DNA from: Sulfurimonas sp. UBA6014
GTDB lineage: Bacteria > Campylobacterota > Campylobacteria > Campylobacterales > Sulfurimonadaceae
Length of the DNA stretch: 14,445 nucleotides
Direction: 5' to 3'
Assembly: GCA_002428085.1 (NCBI GenBank)
Contig: DJAA01000012.1
Coordinates: 47,270-61,714 of the forward strand
The notes under the pieces are model-generated. The model had not been told where the DNA came from. It did not search any database and was given only the letters and a program-made list of their open reading frames with translations. Below are positions 7,627 through 13,805 of this stretch, one piece after another (position 1 is the first letter of the stretch; the number at the start of each line of letters is the position of its first letter). The position numbers were made by a program, and so were the translations under genes.

Positions 7627-8144
7627 TGTGGCTTGAAGAGTTATGGTTTGCACTATTTGAGTTTTTAGATAAAGGCGGGGTCGTTCTTTGGGCGATTCTT
7701 GGACTAAGCTTTTACCTTTTTGCGCTTATATTTGAGAGACTGATTTATCTATTTTTTAGTGCAAAAGAGTATGAAGCTGGACTTGTGGAAGCACTGCACC
7801 AGCATAGTGTTTTTTTTGAACTCGTTCGTTTAGAATACTTAGCAAAAAAACAGTTTTTTAAACGCCAAAATTTGATTACAATAACTATCGCCATGATGCC
7901 ACTTATGGGACTGTTAGGGACTGTAACGGGGATGATTGAAGTGTTTGAAGTTATGGCACTCTTTGGAAACTCTAACCCAAGACTTATGGCCTCAGGGGTT
8001 GCAAAAGCTATCATTCCTACCATGACTGGCATGGCTGTAGCCGTACTAAGCATATTTGCTTTGTATATTTTAAGAGTATTTGCTATCAAACAGATGAATA
8101 AAACTATAAAAAACCTAAAGGAAGTCTACAATGCGACGCTTTGA
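7626..8144 (+). CDS. exbB: Short ExbB-type proton-channel subunit
   Basis: This 172-residue inner-membrane protein has three membrane helices (about 18-42, 84-108 and 125-150) and the ExbB/TolQ signature MMPLMGLLGTVTGMIEVFEV (90-109), then FGNSNPRLMASGVAKAIIPT. ExbB forms the pentamer that, with ExbD, uses the proton gradient to drive TonB. It lacks the long N-terminus of its neighbour, so the pair is one long and one short ExbB, as in TonB2 systems. The third helix has Lys127 where E. coli ExbB has its functional Glu; this may be normal for the ExbB2 branch. It starts inside the stop of the previous gene and overlaps exbD by 14 bases. Confidence 0.9.
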   Translation: MWLEELWFALFEFLDKGGVVLWAILGLSFYLFALIFERLIYLFFSAKEYEAGLVEALHQHSVFFELVRLEYLAKKQFFKRQNLITITIAMMPLMGLLGTVTGMIEVFEVMALFGNSNPRLMASGVAKAIIPTMTGMAVAVLSIFALYILRVFAIKQMNKTIKNLKEVYNATL

Positions 8145-8538
8145 TACACTAGATACTGCTGAGGAAGAAAATCCGATTGACCTCACACCCATGTTAGATG
8201 TCGTGTTTATTATGCTGATATTTTTTATCGTAACTTCTAGCTTTGTACGAGAAAGCGGTATCGAGATAAATCGCCCGAGTGCAAAAAGTGCTGTTCAAGT
8301 AAAAGATGGCAACATCCTAGTTGCTCTGAGTGAAAATAACGAAATTTGGGTCGATAAACGTATGGTAGATATCAGTGCCGTGCGTGCGAACATCTCAAGG
8401 CTCCATGCAGAGATGCCACAAAGCTCCGTGATAGTCCAAGCAGACACTGATGCAAAAAGTGGTATGCTCATAAAGCTCGTAGATCAAATAAAACTTGCTG
8501 GCATCGATAATGTATCTGTTGCTGGGACGCAGGAATAA
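8131..8538 (+). CDS. exbD: ExbD-type proton-channel subunit
   Basis: The 135-residue protein has a short cytoplasmic N-terminus, a single membrane helix with the ExbD/TolR signature IDLTPMLDVVFIMLIFF (16-32), and a periplasmic domain. Asp23 matches the membrane aspartate of E. coli ExbD (Asp25) that carries the proton. It assembles with the ExbB subunits to energise TonB. The C-terminal region (about 60-130) has the usual ExbD fold pattern ending in LVDQIKLAGIDNVSVAG. The start lies 14 bases inside exbB and has AAAGGAAG about 7 bases upstream. No anomaly is seen. Confidence 0.93.
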   Translation: MRRFDTLDTAEEENPIDLTPMLDVVFIMLIFFIVTSSFVRESGIEINRPSAKSAVQVKDGNILVALSENNEIWVDKRMVDISAVRANISRLHAEMPQSSVIVQADTDAKSGMLIKLVDQIKLAGIDNVSVAGTQE

Positions 8539-8543
8539 CTTGA

Positions 8544-9173
8544 ATGTTTAACAAATTTTTGTCGGTTATTTTGGGCGCTATTGTTACAATAAGCTTTTTT
8601 TATATTCTCTCTCTTTTGGTAGTTGACAATGATGATGTCTATAATCAAAAAAGTAAAACTACAAGTTTTGACTTTATTCGCAACAAGCAAGAGAGTGAAT
8701 TAGAGCCAAAAAGTCGGATAAAACCACCTGTACCAGAGCAAAAAGTTTTGCCATCAGCCCCTAAAATCAACATCGCGCAAAATACTACATCCAAACCAAC
8801 GCTCACAGCTGTAAAAATCAACACGCCTCAAATAAATTTGCCAACCAACATCAAAGGGGATTTACTTGCAAATGCAAGTGTGGGCGGTGGCAATATGGAT
8901 ATCATCCCTTTGGTTCGCATCCCGCCCATCTATCCTGAAAAAGCTTTGCGTATGCAAAAAGAGGGGTTTGTCAAGATGAGCTTTATCATCAATACAGACG
9001 GAAGTGTACGTGATGCCAAAGTTATCCAAAGTGAGCCGAGAAACTTTTTTGACGATGCAGCTCTACACGCGATTCAAAAATGGAAGTTTAAACCAAAGCT
9101 TGAAAATGGTATCGCGGTTATTCAAGAAGGGGAACAAACCATCACTTTTAGCCTAGGAAATATGGAACAATGA
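8544..9173 (+). CDS. tonB: TonB energy-transducing protein, TonB2 type
   Basis: The 209-residue protein has one N-terminal membrane helix (about 5-27), a short linker with a modest proline patch (IKPPVPEQKVLPSAP, 59-73), and a complete TonB C-terminal domain (about 120-205): IPPIYPEKALRMQKEGFV with the conserved Tyr130-Pro131, then INTDGSVRDAKVIQSEP, AALHAIQKWKFKP and a final strand TITFSL. The linker is shorter than in E. coli TonB, as is common in TonB2. The C-terminal domain would bind the TonB box of the receptor encoded at the left of the window. The start has AGGA about 9 bases upstream, and the gene begins 5 bases after exbD. It overlaps the TPR gene by 4 bases (ATGA). Confidence 0.93.
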   Translation: MFNKFLSVILGAIVTISFFYILSLLVVDNDDVYNQKSKTTSFDFIRNKQESELEPKSRIKPPVPEQKVLPSAPKINIAQNTTSKPTLTAVKINTPQINLPTNIKGDLLANASVGGGNMDIIPLVRIPPIYPEKALRMQKEGFVKMSFIINTDGSVRDAKVIQSEPRNFFDDAALHAIQKWKFKPKLENGIAVIQEGEQTITFSLGNMEQ

Positions 9174-10324
9174 TACGATTACTCTTGAGTACTTTTCTCC
9201 TTTTTAGCAGTGTGCATGCAGCAAAAGGGATGAGTCAAACAACCTATAAAACAATCGAGAAAAGCACCATTTTTATGGAACAAAAAGCATATGCAAAAGC
9301 CAAAGAGGTGCTAGATATACAAATAGCAAAAACATCTTCTAGTCATGAGTATGATTTGGCATTTTTACATAATGCCCTCGCTTACTATTTTATCGAGACA
9401 AATAACTACAAAGAAGCTATAAAATCCTACCAAAAAGCGCTCTCTTATAATGCCCTGCCAGAGTCTATGGCAACAAATACACTCTACATGATTGCACAAC
9501 TCAGTCTGCAGATAGAAAACTACAAACAAAGCTTACGCTACCTTGAAGATTACCATAGCGAAAACAACATAACGCACGCAAGTGCGAAGTTGATGATGGT
9601 GAACTATCTTAGTTTAGAAGAGCCTAAAAATGCTCTTCTTTGGGTTGACAAGACGATTAGCCTTGAAAAAAAAGTTGATTTATCTCTTTTACAAAATCGC
9701 CTTGCCCTAGAGCTGCAATTAGAGCTTAACGCCCGCGCTGCAGAGACATTGCAAACGATAATTACCGAGTTTAAAGTCGATAAAAGTTACTTCAAACAAC
9801 TAAGTTATTTGTATCAAAAAATGGGTGATGAAAAAAAAAGTGTCGCAATTTTAGAGTCTGCTTATCAAATTGGCTTGCTCAACGAGTATGATGAGCTAAT
9901 GCTTTTAGCACAGCTTTTACACTATCAAGGGGCAAGTATTAAGGCTATTAAAGTTTTACAATCTATGAAGCATGAACAGATAAAAGAGCTTGAACGCCTT
10001 GAGTATCTCTCAAGACTTCAGCTACTCGCTCAAGAGACACAAGGTGCCATCAAAACGCTTCAAGAAATTTATAAACTCACCAACCAACCAAAAACAGCGC
10101 TTCTTATTGCACAAATTTACGCCGAGCGAACAAACTGGGCGGAGTGCGAAACACATGCAAAAAAAGTTAAAAATGAGGAGGGGCAGCTTATGCTTGGCAT
10201 TTGCCTTAGCGAGCAAAAAAAATACCCTCAAGCCATAAATGTTTTTACAAAACTCTCTCAAAATGAAAAATACAAAAATCAAGCAAAAATGTGGCTTGAC
10301 TCCATAACACACTCAACGCATTAG
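9170..10324 (+). CDS. Exported TPR-repeat protein of the TonB2-type operon
   Basis: The 384-residue protein has a signal peptide (MIRLLLSTFLLFSSVHA) and then almost continuous helix pairs with the TPR pattern. The clearest units are around residues 62-95 (ALAYYFIETNNYKEAIKSYQ), 100-130 (MIAQLSLQIENYKQSLRYLE), 210-235 and 335-375 (GICLSEQKKYPQAINVFTKL). TPR arrays hold protein partners. A TPR protein is the usual last gene of Vibrio-type TonB2 operons and is presumed to act in the periplasm with TtpC or TonB; its partner is not known. The start overlaps the tonB stop (ATGA). No terminator with a T-tract follows, so some transcription may run on into the BFD-like gene. Confidence 0.85.
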   Translation: MIRLLLSTFLLFSSVHAAKGMSQTTYKTIEKSTIFMEQKAYAKAKEVLDIQIAKTSSSHEYDLAFLHNALAYYFIETNNYKEAIKSYQKALSYNALPESMATNTLYMIAQLSLQIENYKQSLRYLEDYHSENNITHASAKLMMVNYLSLEEPKNALLWVDKTISLEKKVDLSLLQNRLALELQLELNARAAETLQTIITEFKVDKSYFKQLSYLYQKMGDEKKSVAILESAYQIGLLNEYDELMLLAQLLHYQGASIKAIKVLQSMKHEQIKELERLEYLSRLQLLAQETQGAIKTLQEIYKLTNQPKTALLIAQIYAERTNWAECETHAKKVKNEEGQLMLGICLSEQKKYPQAINVFTKLSQNEKYKNQAKMWLDSITHSTH

Positions 10325-10356
10325 AACAAAAACAACAACTTTTATTAAGTTTTCAA

Positions 10357-10370
10357 GGGGTAAAATCCCC
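10357..10370 (+). promoter_or_regulatory. -10 box inside a small palindrome, promoter of the BFD-like gene
   Basis: GGGG-TAAAAT-CCCC is a 4-bp inverted repeat around a -10-like TAAAAT (10361-10366), preceded by a T-rich stretch. Start near 10373 would give a leader of about 23 bases containing AAGGAG. It lacks a T-tail, so a promoter is more likely than a terminator. Confidence 0.4.
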
Positions 10371-10395
10371 GCACTACAACCAATAAGGAGAGACA

Positions 10396-10590
10396 ATGTT
10401 AGTTTGTGACTGTAACGATGTGCATTATGATACAATCAAAAGAGCTGTTCAAAAGTATGGAGATAATGTTGAGGCTATCATCGAAGCTTGTGATGCTGGA
10501 ACTGCTTGTGAGTGTTGCTTAGAAGATGACTGCAGCAAAGTAGAATTGCCACTCCCTTTGGCGATTAAAAAAGCTTTAGCAGAAATATAA
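10396..10590 (+). CDS. BFD-like [2Fe-2S]-binding small protein
   Basis: The 64-residue protein is a stand-alone BFD-like domain, usual length for this family. Cys4 and Cys6 (VCDCNDV) with Cys38 and Cys41 (GTACECC) match the CxC...CxxC cluster ligands of bacterioferritin-associated ferredoxin. In E. coli Bfd supplies electrons to free iron from bacterioferritin; related domains occur in nitrite reductase and NifU. Extra cysteines are present at 32, 40 and 46, beyond the four ligands. It is monocistronic or nearly so: its own -10 box and AAGGAG (5 bases before the ATG) lie upstream and a long hairpin lies downstream. No bacterioferritin gene is seen nearby, though a ferritin-like DUF2202 gene is near the right edge. 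An iron or electron-transfer role is likely, and the partner is unknown. Confidence 0.85.
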   Translation: MLVCDCNDVHYDTIKRAVQKYGDNVEAIIEACDAGTACECCLEDDCSKVELPLPLAIKKALAEI

Positions 10591-10615
10591 TAGGCAAATT
10601 TTAATCCCTATATAA

Positions 10616-10657
10616 AAAAACTTCTCTATAATTATCCTAAATTATGGAGAAGTTTTT
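10616..10657 (+). promoter_or_regulatory. 18-bp hairpin containing a promoter and the ribosome binding site of the next gene
   Basis: AAAAACTTCTCTATAATT (10616-10633) pairs with AATTATGGAGAAGTTTTT (10640-10657) over 18 positions, 17 Watson-Crick and one G-U, with a 6-base loop (ATCCTA). The left arm holds a consensus -10 box TATAAT (10627-10632), the right arm the SD GGAG (10646-10649), and the ATG follows at 10658. In RNA read through from the BFD-like gene the SD is paired and the run of U could end transcription. RNA started at about 10639 lacks the left arm and leaves the SD free. Confidence 0.55.
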
Positions 10658-10972
10658 ATGCATTACCCCAACGAGTGGACACAAAAAGAGTTCTTGCAAA
10701 ATAAAAAAGTCCTAGAAAAAAAAGGGGTGCAAGTCGTACTTATCGATACCATCCTCTCTCCAATAGACAAAGCACAAACCCAAACTTATAACCCTCATGA
10801 ACTCCAAAAACTCCCCGATGGAAGCGTTTTCGTTTTTTACTGCGACAGTGGAAAAGCGAGCTTAGAGAGACTTCAAGAGTATAAAACAAAGTTTCCACGC
10901 CATCACTGCATCTCGCTTAAAGGTGGAAGAGGCTACTGGCGAAAAAACATGACACCACCAGAAGAGATATAG
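10658..10972 (+). CDS. Short rhodanese-like domain protein
   Basis: The 104-residue protein ends with a recognisable rhodanese half: VFVFYCDSGKAS (57-68) is the active-site loop with catalytic-type Cys62, and LKGGRGYW (87-94) matches the conserved glycine and tryptophan near the C-terminus. Rhodaneses carry sulfur as a cysteine persulfide. The N-terminal half is degenerate: QVVLIDTILSP stands where the usual LIDVR...GHI is expected and no His-Ile-Pro motif is seen. It is cytoplasmic, with no signal peptide or membrane helix. GGAG lies 8 bases before the ATG, inside the hairpin. The DUF309 gene follows directly, so the two are probably cotranscribed. Sulfur metabolism is plausible for this kind of organism, but the substrate is unknown. 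Confidence 0.72.
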   Translation: MHYPNEWTQKEFLQNKKVLEKKGVQVVLIDTILSPIDKAQTQTYNPHELQKLPDGSVFVFYCDSGKASLERLQEYKTKFPRHHCISLKGGRGYWRKNMTPPEEI

Positions 10973-10975
10973 TTG

Positions 10976-11311
10976 ATGCTTACAACACTCCAATACAACC
11001 AATTTTTAGAGCGATTTTTAGAACAAGTTCACATGCATGAGTTTTATGAGGCTCATGAGAGTCTTGAAGCCATTTGGTTTGCAAGACGTTTTGAAGAGAG
11101 TGATGAAATAAAGCTCTTAAAAGGGTTTATAAACGCTGCCGTGAGCTTTGAGCTTCGCAAAAGAGGCAAAGAAAACTCTGCGAAAAAAGTATGGAAAAAT
11201 TACCTTAAATACAGACAACTTTTGTATAAAATAGAATCCCCCTATAAAAATAAGTACCACGCTATTGCCAGAGATATCCAAGCGATAAACGATATCAAAA
11301 ATATTTTTTGA
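10976..11311 (+). CDS. DUF309 family protein
   Basis: The 111-residue protein carries the DUF309 signature HEFYEAHESLEAIWF (21-35), with Glu25, His27, Glu28, Glu31 and Trp34 conserved, followed by LLKGFINAAVSFELRKRG. The family is small, all-helical and cytoplasmic, of unknown function; the conserved Glu and His suggest metal or ligand binding. I chose ATG at 10976 (GAAGAG 9 bases upstream); a TTG at 10973, right after the previous stop, is also possible and adds one residue. It is coupled to the rhodanese-like gene. Its end overlaps an inverted repeat that carries the -10 box of the channel gene. Confidence 0.8.
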   Translation: MLTTLQYNQFLERFLEQVHMHEFYEAHESLEAIWFARRFEESDEIKLLKGFINAAVSFELRKRGKENSAKKVWKNYLKYRQLLYKIESPYKNKYHAIARDIQAINDIKNIF

Positions 11312-11317
11312 TATAAT
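11292..11317 (+). promoter_or_regulatory. Extended -10 promoter of mscS, overlapping a 10-bp inverted repeat
   Basis: ATATCAAAAA (11292-11301) and TTTTTGATAT (11305-11314) are perfect inverted arms with a 3-base loop, covering the stop of the DUF309 gene. TGATATAAT (11309-11317) is an extended -10 box; start near 11324 leaves a leader of about 18 bases with AAGGAG. No -35 is recognisable. The repeat could be a weak terminator or an operator. Confidence 0.5.
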
Positions 11318-11341
11318 CGCAAAAAAATCAAGGAGCAACCA

Positions 11342-12172
11342 ATGGAAATATCCCCATATACAGATATGGCAATCATGTATGGCAGCGAATACGGCCTAAA
11401 AATAATCTCGGCGGTACTTATTTTCGTGATAGGAAAATGGGCAATCCATAAAATTACTGCCTTAAGTAAAAAGCTAATGCTCAAATCAAATGTTGATGAA
11501 ACTTTGGTAGATTTTTCACAAAGTGTTATCTATTTCGTCCTCTTAATCATGGTGATTTTAGCTTCACTGAATGCTCTTGGGATTAACACCACATCATTTT
11601 TAGCTGTTTTTGGCGCTGCCTCTCTTGCAGTTGGTTTGGCTTTGAAAGACTCTCTCTCAAACATTGGCGCAGCTGTTATCATCATCCTCTTTAGACCTTT
11701 TAAAGTTGGCGACCTCATCCAAGCTGGCGGCGCAAATGGGACAGTTGAGGATATCAATCTTTTCTCTACCGTCCTTATCGCTGCTGATAAAAGTATGATT
11801 ATCGTTCCAAATTCAGCCATTATTGGTGGTAATATTGTCAATTTTTCTAACCGCGAGATTCGCAATGTTGAGTATATCATTAGCATTGGTTATGAGGATG
11901 ATTTAAAGCTTGCCAAAGAGATATTAATGCAAATCATCAAAGAAGATGCACGCACTTTACAAGACCCGCCTCCTGTGGTAGCCGTGGGCAAACTCGCACA
12001 AAATTCTGTCGATTTTATCTTTCGTGCATGGGTAAAAAGCGACGATTATCTAGATGCTTACTCTGATATGCTTGAAAAAGTTAAACTAGCATTTGATGAA
12101 AAAGGGATTTCTGCTCCTTACCCTCAAATGGATATTCACATGAGCAATACAGAAAACCAAAAAGGAAAATAA
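11342..12172 (+). CDS. mscS: MscS-type mechanosensitive ion channel
   Basis: At 276 residues it is close to E. coli MscS (286). Three membrane helices lie at about 17-38, 60-79 and 84-116. The third is the pore helix with the Ala/Gly-rich pattern GAASLAVGLALKDSLSNIGA (91-110), very near the E. coli pattern. The beta domain follows with FRPFKVGDLI (118-127) and VPNSAIIGGNIVNFS (155-169), then a C-terminal alpha/beta part ending in PYPQMDIHM. It opens under membrane tension to release solutes on osmotic downshift. AAGGAG lies 6 bases before the ATG. The DUF481 outer-membrane gene begins 2 bases after its stop, so both share one mRNA. Confidence 0.93.
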   Translation: MEISPYTDMAIMYGSEYGLKIISAVLIFVIGKWAIHKITALSKKLMLKSNVDETLVDFSQSVIYFVLLIMVILASLNALGINTTSFLAVFGAASLAVGLALKDSLSNIGAAVIIILFRPFKVGDLIQAGGANGTVEDINLFSTVLIAADKSMIIVPNSAIIGGNIVNFSNREIRNVEYIISIGYEDDLKLAKEILMQIIKEDARTLQDPPPVVAVGKLAQNSVDFIFRAWVKSDDYLDAYSDMLEKVKLAFDEKGISAPYPQMDIHMSNTENQKGK

Positions 12173-12173
12173 C

Positions 12174-12968
12174 TTGAAAAAAATACTTTTAAGCCTTATA
12201 GTAGCCACCTCTGCAGTGATAGCCGCAGAATCTCAAACAAATGAAAATGTTTTTGTCACTCATACCGAGCTAGGGTATATCGAGACACAAGGAAACACAA
12301 AAACACAAACCTTTAATCTTGATGCAAAAGCAAAAAAGAACTGGGAGAACAACGCTCTGTCTTTACTTTTTGACGCGCAGTATGCTTCAGACCAAGATAT
12401 TGAGACAAAAAACAAGTTTGTTACAGAGCTTGAATACGATTATTCTTTTACGCAGCAATTAGCCTTTAGTTATTTAGCTGGCTTCAAGCAAGATAAATTT
12501 TCTGGCTATGCTTACCAAGCATACACAGGTCCAGGTGCAAGATACACCCCTATAAAAGGAGAAATTCACAACCTAAATCTAGATGGAAGTATCCTTTATT
12601 CCCAAGATGACAAAGAAGATACGAACTATGGTCCAACGGGAGCTATCATAGTCTATCCAAATCCTGCAGCCATCTCCACAGTCACAACAACAAGTGGTAC
12701 AGTAAAATCATACGGTTCTTTTAGAGCCAAAGCAGTTTATAATTGGCAGATATTTGACAATCTCAAATTTGATCAAGAACTCAACTACAGAGTCTCATTT
12801 GAAGATGCAGAGAACTTCTTTATTTTTTCAAAAACAGGATTTACAAGTAAATTTTCAGATATGTTCTCAGCTGGGTTAAGCTACAAAATAGACTACATCA
12901 ACCAAGCAGCTATTGGCAAAGATTATACAGATAGAACATTTACAGCAAATCTCATTATAGATTATTAA
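12174..12968 (+). CDS. DUF481 outer-membrane beta-barrel protein
   Basis: The 264-residue protein has a signal peptide (about 1-18) and the DUF481 opening GYIETQGNTKTQTFNLDAKA (34-53), with the conserved Gly-Asn-Thr at 40-42. Alternating strands follow to a terminal NLIIDY, an aromatic C-terminal end as in outer-membrane barrels. DUF481 includes YdiY, called a salt-induced outer-membrane protein; true function is unknown. The start is TTG at 12174: AAGGA lies 7 bases upstream, the signal peptide begins there and no ATG is nearby. A weaker start codon lowers its yield relative to mscS. A 9-bp terminator hairpin follows the stop. A second DUF481 gene comes next. Confidence 0.85.
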   Translation: MKKILLSLIVATSAVIAAESQTNENVFVTHTELGYIETQGNTKTQTFNLDAKAKKNWENNALSLLFDAQYASDQDIETKNKFVTELEYDYSFTQQLAFSYLAGFKQDKFSGYAYQAYTGPGARYTPIKGEIHNLNLDGSILYSQDDKEDTNYGPTGAIIVYPNPAAISTVTTTSGTVKSYGSFRAKAVYNWQIFDNLKFDQELNYRVSFEDAENFFIFSKTGFTSKFSDMFSAGLSYKIDYINQAAIGKDYTDRTFTANLIIDY

Positions 12969-12970
12969 AG

Positions 12971-13001
12971 ATATAGGGAGTCTTCCCTATATTTCGACTT
13001 T
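12971..13001 (+). terminator. Rho-independent terminator after the first DUF481 gene
   Basis: ATATAGGGA (12971-12979) and TCCCTATAT (12984-12992) form a perfect 9-bp stem with a GTCT loop, 2 bases after the stop, followed by TTCGACTTTTT. It is AT-rich but well formed, and separates the mscS-DUF481 unit from the second DUF481 gene. Confidence 0.65.
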
Positions 13002-13013
13002 TTAAAACTACTT

Positions 13014-13022
13014 TGCTATAAT
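13014..13022 (+). promoter_or_regulatory. Extended -10 promoter of the second DUF481 gene
   Basis: TGCTATAAT is a perfect extended -10 element. The usual spacing puts the RNA start at about 13029-13030, that is at the A of the ATG, so the message is predicted to be leaderless. No SD is visible between the box and the start. Confidence 0.6.
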
Positions 13023-13029
13023 TTTGCTT

Positions 13030-13767
13030 ATGAAAATACTTCTTTTTTTACTTCTTACACAAACTCTTTTTGCCCTCGTCTCTGTGATTCCTGTCGATAT
13101 AGGGGATGACGTCGGGCTTCATGGAAAACTTGGAATTTCTCTTGAGACGAAACGGGGCAACACCGAAAAAGATAACTACAAAACCTCACTAAGAGCAACC
13201 TATGACAGCAATGCAAGTTATGTAACATGGATGGAACTCTCAGGAGAGTACAGACAAACTAACGGAGTTGAAGATACAAATAAACTCTACTCCCATGTCA
13301 GGTATATCCATAAAATAACCAAGCAAACCCTCAGAGCTGAAGCGTTTGTGCAAATTCAAACAGACAAATACAAACTGCTTCAAGAGCGAACGCTAGGCGG
13401 AGCAGGAGGACGGTTTAAAATCTTTGAAGTATTAGAAAATGCCAAAGGCTACGGAGGGATTGGCGGATTGTATGAAAATATAAGCTATTTGGATAATTCC
13501 ACTGAAAATAATGTAAGACTCAACAGCTATTTGGCATACACAATCCGCTTCAATGAAAAATCCTCTTTTTCTTATATTTTCTACTATCAACCCTTATTTG
13601 AGGACTTCAACGATTATGCTCTTTCTCATGATATTGAGCTGCAACTCCATATTTACAAACAATTTTATCTCAAAGTTTCAGCCTCCTACGACCTAGACTC
13701 CAAGCCACCTTTGGGTGTAAAAAATGAAGATTTTGCTCAAGAAACCATGTTTATTTTTAATTTTTAA
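13030..13767 (+). CDS. Second DUF481-like outer-membrane protein
   Basis: The 245-residue product has a signal peptide (about 1-16, MKILLFLLLTQTLFAL) and the DUF481 opening LGISLETKRGNTEKDNYKTS (34-53), with Gly-Asn-Thr at 43-45. Tyr-rich alternating strands run to MFIFNF, an aromatic barrel end. It is a divergent paralogue of the gene before it, sharing the fold pattern rather than obvious sequence. The ATG at 13030 starts the signal peptide; an in-frame TTG two codons upstream (13024) would lie before the predicted RNA start. No ribosome binding site is present. A role in the outer membrane is likely; its function is unknown. Confidence 0.8.
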   Translation: MKILLFLLLTQTLFALVSVIPVDIGDDVGLHGKLGISLETKRGNTEKDNYKTSLRATYDSNASYVTWMELSGEYRQTNGVEDTNKLYSHVRYIHKITKQTLRAEAFVQIQTDKYKLLQERTLGGAGGRFKIFEVLENAKGYGGIGGLYENISYLDNSTENNVRLNSYLAYTIRFNEKSSFSYIFYYQPLFEDFNDYALSHDIELQLHIYKQFYLKVSASYDLDSKPPLGVKNEDFAQETMFIFNF

Positions 13768-13793
13768 GAGAGAACTCACTCTCCAAATTTTTT
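13768..13793. terminator. Weak terminator between convergent genes
   Basis: GAGAG (13768-13772) and CTCTC (13779-13783) form a 5-bp stem around AACTCA, directly after the second DUF481 stop, followed by CAAATTTTTT. The stem is short. It sits between convergent genes and could serve both directions poorly. Confidence 0.35.
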
Positions 13794-13805
13794 GTCATTT
13801 TTTAT

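Noticed and set aside
7269..8089. Minus-strand frames of 109 and 114 codons opposite the ExbB-type genes
   Set aside because: They mirror conserved ExbB membrane helices on the other strand and contain no motif of their own.
10022..10312. Minus-strand 96-codon frame opposite the TPR gene
   Set aside because: Cys/Phe-rich shadow of the Lys/Gln-rich TPR sequence; no start signal.
10357..10370. GGGG/CCCC palindrome as terminator of the TonB2-type operon
   Set aside because: Four-base stem with no T-tail, and a good -10 box in the loop at the right distance from the next gene.
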